From contig NCBI01000024.1 in assembly GCA_002255365.1 (NCBI GenBank), forward strand, positions 1-36,047: a DNA stretch of 36,047 bases, given 5' to 3'. Below are positions 31,812 to 36,047 of this stretch, piece after piece. The position numbers were made by a program, and so were the translations under genes. The notes under the pieces were generated by a model. The model saw nothing but the letters and a program-made list of their open reading frames with translations. It was not told the DNA's origin and did not search any database. The DNA comes from Chromatiales bacterium 21-64-14 (GTDB lineage: Bacteria; Pseudomonadota; Gammaproteobacteria; 21-64-14). Positions within the stretch are counted from its first letter, which is position 1. Each line of letters opens with the position of its first letter.

Positions 31812-32873
31812 CTAAAGTTCGGGATACATCCGCCCGGGATTGAGGATCCCGCGCGGGTCGAAGGCCGCCTTGAGGCGTCGATGCAGGGCCAGCAGCGGTG
31901 CAGGCAGGGGGTGGAGACCCTGCGTGTCGCGATCCCCGTACCGAAATCCGGTGGCATGCCCGCCGGCCGCCGCTGCGATTTCCCGTATCTGCCGGGCGGG
32001 GGCCGCGGTGCGCAGCCAGCGTTGGGCGCCGCCCCAGTCCAGCAGCCAGCGCCCGGGTAGATCGAGGGGCGCCGCCCCGGGGGGCACTGACAGCCGCCAC
32101 AGGGGTTCATCTCCAGTAAAAAACGCCAGCCGTTGTTCGCGCAGCTCCCGCCAGAGTACGTTGCCATCCGCTACCGGGTCGCCGCCCACTATCCTTTGGG
32201 CCGCCCGTACCCCGGCCTCGGTCCCGGACAGGCGGACGTACAGGGTTCCGTCCCACCAGGCCACTCCGGAGAGCGGCAGCGGTGTGATCAACCACTGCTT
32301 CGCCAGGGTGAGGGCGCCGGGTGCGTCCGCGGCGCGCGCCAGGGTGGCCTCGCACTCGGGGCTCGGCAACACCTTGAGAGATACCTGCAACAATACCCCC
32401 AGGGTTCCGAACGCCCCGGCCATCAGGCGGGCGAGGTCGTACCCCGCAACGTTTTTTATCACCTGCCCGCCGAAGCTGAGCCGGGCACCGGTTCCGTTGA
32501 GTATGCCCACGCCCAGCACGAAATCCCGGACCGCGCCGCAGTAGGGGCGCCGTGGTCCCGACAGCCCGGTGGCGACGGTGCCCCCCAGGGTCGCACCCGC
32601 GCCGAAATGGGGGGGCTCGAAGGGGAGCATCTGGCCCGCGTTCGCCAGTGCCACCTCCAATTCGTCAAGGGGCGTGCCGGCGCGCGCGGTGATAACCAGT
32701 TCGGTGGGTTCGTAGGCAATGATCCCCCGGTGTGCGCCGGTCCCGAGAGGCTTCCCGACGGGCGTGCGGCCGTAGAACCCCTTGGTGCCGCCGCCCTGGA
32801 TGCACAGCCGTTGGCCCGTGGCGTGGGCGTCTCGTACCGCGTGCTCCAGCGTATCGGTGAGATCCTGATCCAC
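31812..32873 (-). CDS. glcE: Glycolate oxidase subunit GlcE (FAD-binding)
   Basis: A 353-residue FAD-binding subunit of membrane-associated glycolate oxidase. The PCMH-type FAD-binding half shows ICIQGGG-like RLCIQGGGTKGFYG, YEPTELVITARAGTPL, QMLPFEPPHFG and FGGQVIKNVAGYDLARLMAG. The C-terminal half ends ILNPGRMYPEL, as in E. coli GlcE. The GTG start at 32873 lies 21 bp after glcD. Together with GlcD and GlcF it oxidises glycolate to glyoxylate. Confidence 0.95.
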   Translation of the reverse strand: MDQDLTDTLEHAVRDAHATGQRLCIQGGGTKGFYGRTPVGKPLGTGAHRGIIAYEPTELVITARAGTPLDELEVALANAGQMLPFEPPHFGAGATLGGTVATGLSGPRRPYCGAVRDFVLGVGILNGTGARLSFGGQVIKNVAGYDLARLMAGAFGTLGVLLQVSLKVLPSPECEATLARAADAPGALTLAKQWLITPLPLSGVAWWDGTLYVRLSGTEAGVRAAQRIVGGDPVADGNVLWRELREQRLAFFTGDEPLWRLSVPPGAAPLDLPGRWLLDWGGAQRWLRTAAPARQIREIAAAAGGHATGFRYGDRDTQGLHPLPAPLLALHRRLKAAFDPRGILNPGRMYPEL

Positions 32874-32894
32874 GTGGTTCCCGGGCGCGTTGGC

Positions 32895-34394
32895 CTAAAA
32901 CCGTTCCAGATCCGGGAACGGTAGCTGCCCCCGATGCACATGCAGTGCGCCGAACTCGGCACAGCGGGACAGGGTGGGTACCGCCTTGCCGGGATTGAGG
33001 AGTCCCCGGGGGTCGAAGGCATGTTTGACGGCGTGGAACTGGGCCAGTTCCGGTGCGCGGAACTGCACACACATCTGGTCGATCTTCTCCACCCCCACGC
33101 CGTGTTCGCCGGTGATGGTGCCGCCAACCGCGACACACAGCTCCAGGATGCGCGCGCCCATGGCCTCGGCGCGCGCCAGTTCACCGGGTCGGTTGGCGTC
33201 GTAGAGGATCAGCGGGTGGAGGTTGCCGTCGCCGGCGTGGAAGACGTTGGCCACCGGCAGCGCGTATTCCTCCGATAGGGTGCCGATGCGCCGCAACACC
33301 TCTGCCAAGGCCCGGCGCGGGATGGTGCCGTCCATGCAATAGTAATCCGGCGCCAATCGTCCCACCGCCGGGAACGCCGCCTTGCGGCCCGCCCACATCC
33401 GCTGGCGCTCGGCCTCGTCGCGGGCGGTATAGACCGCGGTGGCGCCGCAGTCGCGCATGAGTTCACGCACCGCCTGGATTTGCACCGACACTTCTTCGTT
33501 GGTGCCGTCCAACTCGCACAACAGGATCGCCGCGGCGTCGGTGGGATACCCGGCGTGGACGAAATCCTCGGCGGCACGGATTGCCAGGCGGTCCATCATT
33601 TCCAGTCCCGCGGGGATCAACCCACGCCCGATTACGGTCGCCACCGCCGTTCCGGCCTGCTCGATGTCGTCGAAGGCGGCCAGCAGGACCTGAGCGCGTT
33701 CAGGCTTGGGCAGCAGCCGCAGGGTGGCTTCCACCACCACCGCCAGCATGCCCTCCGAGCCAGTGAGCAGCGCCGGCAGGTCATAGCCCGGAGCGTCCAG
33801 GGCGGCGCCCCCGAAGGTGAGCCGTTCCCCGTCCATGGTGACCACCTCCAGGGCCTGAAGATTGTGGACCGTTAGCCCGTACTTCAGGCAGTGCACACCA
33901 CCCGCGTTCTCCGCCACGTTGCCGCCGATGCTGCAGGCGATCTGAGACGAGGGGTCGGGTGCATAGTAGAGTCCATAGGCTGCGGCGGCCTCGGACACCG
34001 CCAGGTTGCGCACGCCGGGCTGTACCCGCGCGGTGCGGTTGACGGGATCGATGGCGAGGATCCGGTTGAAACGCGCCAGACTCAGCAACACGCCGTCCGG
34101 ACGCGGCAGGGCGCCGCCCGACAGGCCGGTACCGGCGCCCCGGGCGATCACCGGGATCCCGTGCCGGGTACAGAGGCGCAACACCGCCTGCACCTGATCC
34201 ACGGTGTCGGGCAAAACGACCGCCATCGGCAGGCGCCGGTAGGCGGAGAGCCCGTCGCACTCGTAGGGGCGCAGTTCCTCCTCCCGGCTCAAGACCGACG
34301 CGCGCGGTAGCACCGTCGCTAGGGCGCGCAACCATCGGTCCCGGGTCCGGGGATCGGGACTGATCGGTTCGGCTGGGTTAGTAGTTGGGGCCAT
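32895..34394 (-). CDS. glcD: Glycolate oxidase catalytic subunit GlcD
   Basis: A 499-residue FAD-linked oxidase that converts glycolate (and D-lactate) to glyoxylate. The FAD-binding half has PYECDGLSAYRRLP, ARGAGTGLSGGALP, YYAPDPSSQIACSIGGNVAE and GGVHCLKYGLTVHNL. The C-terminal half has PDYYCMDGTIPRRAL, NVFHAGDGNLHPLILYD and GEHGVGVEKIDQMC. These match E. coli GlcD almost block for block, and the length from ATG 34394 is the same as there. AAAGG stands just upstream of that ATG; another ATG at 34430 adds 12 residues and lacks a ribosome site. In an autotroph the enzyme would salvage phosphoglycolate from Rubisco oxygenation (inference). Confidence 0.96.
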   Translation of the reverse strand: MAPTTNPAEPISPDPRTRDRWLRALATVLPRASVLSREEELRPYECDGLSAYRRLPMAVVLPDTVDQVQAVLRLCTRHGIPVIARGAGTGLSGGALPRPDGVLLSLARFNRILAIDPVNRTARVQPGVRNLAVSEAAAAYGLYYAPDPSSQIACSIGGNVAENAGGVHCLKYGLTVHNLQALEVVTMDGERLTFGGAALDAPGYDLPALLTGSEGMLAVVVEATLRLLPKPERAQVLLAAFDDIEQAGTAVATVIGRGLIPAGLEMMDRLAIRAAEDFVHAGYPTDAAAILLCELDGTNEEVSVQIQAVRELMRDCGATAVYTARDEAERQRMWAGRKAAFPAVGRLAPDYYCMDGTIPRRALAEVLRRIGTLSEEYALPVANVFHAGDGNLHPLILYDANRPGELARAEAMGARILELCVAVGGTITGEHGVGVEKIDQMCVQFRAPELAQFHAVKHAFDPRGLLNPGKAVPTLSRCAEFGALHVHRGQLPFPDLERF

Positions 34395-34441
34395 GTCGCC
34401 TTTGGGGGAGTAGTCGGATTCCTGTGTCATCGTACACGAGC

Positions 34442-34450
34442 TGGTATACT
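34442..34450 (+). promoter_or_regulatory. Extended -10 promoter element for the Nfu-type gene
   Basis: TGGTATACT (34442-34450) is an extended -10 (TGn plus TATACT) about 88 bp before the Nfu-type start, in the divergent space with glcD. No good -35 is seen, as is usual for extended -10 promoters. Confidence 0.4.
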
Positions 34451-34537
34451 GACGGTAGCCGATCCGATGCGCAAAAGCGCATAAAATTCGCGGCTTTGCC
34501 GCGTAGTTTCGAGATCGCCCGGAGGGGCAGAACACCC

Positions 34538-34936
34538 ATGTCCGCAGACCACGAAGCGCAGTTGCAGGCCCTGTTGAGCCTCGATCCTGGGCATATTTAT
34601 AGCGACGATGAACTGGACGCCATCGAGGCGCTGGACCCGGCACTGGCATTGCGCATCGACCGGGTCCAAACCCTTGCTCAGCGGGAGGGTCCGGTAGCCG
34701 CCGCCGGACCGGTTGAGCCGGACCAGGTGGCGGCGGCGGTGGAGGAGGCGCGGTGCATCCTGATGCAGGATGGGGGCGACATCGAACTGGTGGCGGTGGA
34801 AGGGTCGGTGGTACGGGTGCGGATGAAGGGCGCCTGTGTGGGGTGCCCCCGCTCGGTACTCGACCTGCGCAACGTAGTGGAGCGCCTGGTGAAGCGCCGG
34901 TCGCCCGGCGTGACCGAGGTGGTCAACGTCTTCTGA
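34538..34936 (+). CDS. Nfu-type iron-sulfur scaffold/carrier protein with novel N-terminus
   Basis: A 132-residue protein. The C-terminal NifU-like domain (about 60-132) contains DGGDIELVAVEGSVVRVRMKG and the cluster-binding CVGC (C100, C103), as in Nfu carriers that deliver [4Fe-4S] clusters to apoproteins. The N-terminal about 58 residues (for example HIYSDDELDAIEALDPALAL) are acidic, likely helical and not the A-type domain of NfuA; I do not recognise them. A frame open to 34385 adds 51 unlikely residues; ATG 34538 follows GGAGGGG (34521-34527) at 10 nt. It is divergent from glcD and could help mature GlcF or other Fe-S enzymes (inference). Confidence 0.85.
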   Translation: MSADHEAQLQALLSLDPGHIYSDDELDAIEALDPALALRIDRVQTLAQREGPVAAAGPVEPDQVAAAVEEARCILMQDGGDIELVAVEGSVVRVRMKGACVGCPRSVLDLRNVVERLVKRRSPGVTEVVNVF

Positions 34937-34999
34937 TTTGCCACTCGTTGTGGCTGGTCTGCGGGGTCGCGCGTTCGACGATCGGGTACCATGGCCACG

Positions 35000-35023
35000 C
35001 CCCGTGCCCCGCCGGGCACGGGG
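35000..35023 (+). terminator. Strong 10-bp hairpin after the Nfu-type gene
   Basis: CCCCGTGCCC (35000-35009) pairs perfectly with GGGCACGGGG (35014-35023) around CGCC. No T-tract follows. It lies 63 bp after the stop at 34936. Confidence 0.45.
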
Positions 35024-35030
35024 TGAAGAA

Positions 35031-35061
35031 CGCGCCACCTGCGCCACTACCGGGTGGCGCG
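35031..35061 (+). terminator. Second hairpin before the membrane metallophosphoesterase
   Basis: CGCGCCACC (35031-35039) pairs perfectly with GGTGGCGCG (35053-35061) around a 13-nt loop. It stands 7 bp after the previous hairpin and 52 bp before the next gene, so it may be a tandem terminator or a leader structure. Confidence 0.35.
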
Positions 35062-35113
35062 GAGCCCATGCGGGATCCACAGCGCCTGCCCTGCGTCGGG
35101 TAACGGCCGCGTG

Positions 35114-35971
35114 ATGATGTTCATTCTGGCAGTGCTGCTGATCTACGGTGGGATGCACGGCTACGTGTATCTTGTGCTGACGCACGCATACCCGCTACCG
35201 CTGGAATGGCGCGCCGCACTCGGTGCGTGGCTGGCCCTGATGGTGGCGGCGCCGTTCCTCGCGCATCTATTCGACCGTCCACGAACCCGCGGTGTGGCGC
35301 GCCTCGCGGCCCGATTGGGCTACACCTGGATGGGGCTGCTGTTCCTGTTCGTGTGCTGGCACTTGGCGGTGGCACTGGGACTTGCCGCGTTGCGGGTCCT
35401 GGGTATCGCCAGCGGCTGGACAATGCCAGGCGCCTTGGATTCCGCCCGCGCCGGGATTGCGATCGCGGCCACCGCCACGCTGCTTTGCGCGGTTTACGGC
35501 CTCGTGGAGGCGTGGTGTCCCCGGGTACGCAGGGTCCTGCTGTCCACGGCCAAGCTTTCAGCGAACCCTGGCCGGATCCGGATCGTGCAGATCTCCGATG
35601 TGCACGTGGGTTTGATGAGCAGCGCGTACCGCATTCGGCGACTGGTGCGGCAGTTGAACACCTTGGCGCCGGACATCCTGGTTTCAACAGGGGATCTGGT
35701 GGACAGTGCCGCGGACGGCTTGGCGCCGTTCGCCGATCAACTGGCGCAGGCCTCGGCGCGGCTCGGAAAGTTCGCCGTAATCGGCAATCACGAGTGCTAT
35801 GGCGGTTTGGAGGCGGCCCTGTCCTTTACGCGTCGCGCGGGCTTCACGGTGTTGCGCGGTACGGCTGTGACGGTGGCGGGGTTGATCGAAGTGACGGGCG
35901 TCGATGATCCTGCTGCCAGTCCCCCGGACGAGGATGAGGAGCGCGCCCAGTCCTTTCCAATTCAGAGATGA
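35114..35971 (+). CDS. C-terminally truncated membrane metallophosphoesterase
   Basis: A 285-residue frame. Four hydrophobic segments (about residues 1-22, 35-52, 72-100, 112-132) are followed by a calcineurin-like domain: VQISDVHVG (D162, H164), STGDLVD (D194) and VIGNHECYGG (N225, H226), then GLIEVTGVDDPAA. In the family the chain continues past DEERA with an LLKHRP-type His and a SGHTHGGQ motif that supply the remaining metal ligands; here it stops after QSFPIQR. Such a protein should not bind both metals. The rest of the gene is not found in the 76 bp that remain, in any frame, so an insertion or deletion near 35945-35972 rather than a simple stop mutation is likely. ATG 35114 (or 35117) is chosen because the first helix starts there. 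Confidence 0.75.
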   Translation: MMFILAVLLIYGGMHGYVYLVLTHAYPLPLEWRAALGAWLALMVAAPFLAHLFDRPRTRGVARLAARLGYTWMGLLFLFVCWHLAVALGLAALRVLGIASGWTMPGALDSARAGIAIAATATLLCAVYGLVEAWCPRVRRVLLSTAKLSANPGRIRIVQISDVHVGLMSSAYRIRRLVRQLNTLAPDILVSTGDLVDSAADGLAPFADQLAQASARLGKFAVIGNHECYGGLEAALSFTRRAGFTVLRGTAVTVAGLIEVTGVDDPAASPPDEDEERAQSFPIQR

Positions 35972-35990
35972 GCCTGAAGGGGGGTGGTAG

Positions 35991-36047
35991 GTGAGCCCTC
36001 AGGCGGCCGGGTTTTGGGCGTGGTTGATGGAACGAAAGAGGTCTGCT
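35991..36047 (+). CDS. Start of an unknown gene cut by the right edge
   Basis: A GTG at 35991, preceded by GGGGGG (35979-35984), opens a frame that runs to the window end, reading VSPQAAGFWAWLMERKRSA. Only 19 codons are visible and I do not recognise them. Its position just after the disrupted phosphoesterase suggests that it may belong to an inserted element. Confidence 0.3.
   Translation, partial: MSPQAAGFWAWLMERKRSA

Overview
The window looks like a chromosomal stretch of a GC-rich gammaproteobacterium. The block tRNA-Ser(GGA) - 4.5S RNA (ffs) - dnaX - ybaB - recR, the DUF1820 gene, the orn / M48 peptidase / rsgA / phhB neighbourhood and the glcDEF-type glycolate oxidase genes all fit that class. 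Glycolate oxidase together with this gene set is what I would expect in an autotrophic, Chromatiales-like sulfur or iron oxidiser, but that finer placement is inference. No rRNA, CRISPR array, phage block or recognisable transposase is present.

Layout. (1) 1-12.64 kb: the tail of a secreted or surface protein, then a surface-glycan cluster: GT4 glycosyltransferase, membrane GT39-type transferase (opposite strand), a GlpD-like FAD dehydrogenase translationally coupled to an NAD-dependent sugar epimerase/dehydratase, a methyltransferase (opposite strand), a second GT4, an AsnB-type glutamine amidotransferase, and two overlapping DPM1-like GT2 enzymes, the second of which lacks the DxD motif. 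No polymerase, flippase or chain-length regulator is visible, so the cluster is either cut by the left edge or makes a short glycan or glycolipid. Parts of this region are visibly more AT-rich than the rest. (2) 12.7-18 kb, minus strand: a signalling operon with a multi-PAS/GAF histidine kinase, a single-domain response regulator and a REC-PAS-GGDEF-EAL protein whose GGDEF core appears internally shortened, so it probably acts as a c-di-GMP phosphodiesterase. It lies convergent to the glycan cluster. (3) 18.1-20.3 kb: an AurF-type di-iron protein, a metallophosphoesterase and a DUF1820 protein. (4) 20.3-24.4 kb: tRNA-Ser, ffs, dnaX, ybaB, recR, a small orphan gene and a HIT hydrolase. (5) 24.4-30.1 kb: rsgA; an M48 peptidase / cytochrome c / phhB operon; orn; an EamA transporter; a two-domain rhodanese. 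(6) 30.3-34.4 kb: glcD-glcE-glcF, with an unusual 317-bp gap before glcF. (7) 34.5-36 kb: a divergent Nfu-type Fe-S protein, two strong hairpins, and a membrane metallophosphoesterase that stops before its C-terminal metal ligands and is followed by a new partial reading frame at the right edge.

How the parts may work together: the phosphorelay with its EAL output could set local c-di-GMP levels next to the glycan genes, and Orn would clear the pGpG made by the EAL domain. The glycan cluster could build a methylated and amidated surface glycan. The least explained elements are the pairing of the GlpD-like enzyme with the epimerase, the DxD-less GT2 partner, the isolated AurF-type di-iron protein, and the disrupted gene at the right border.
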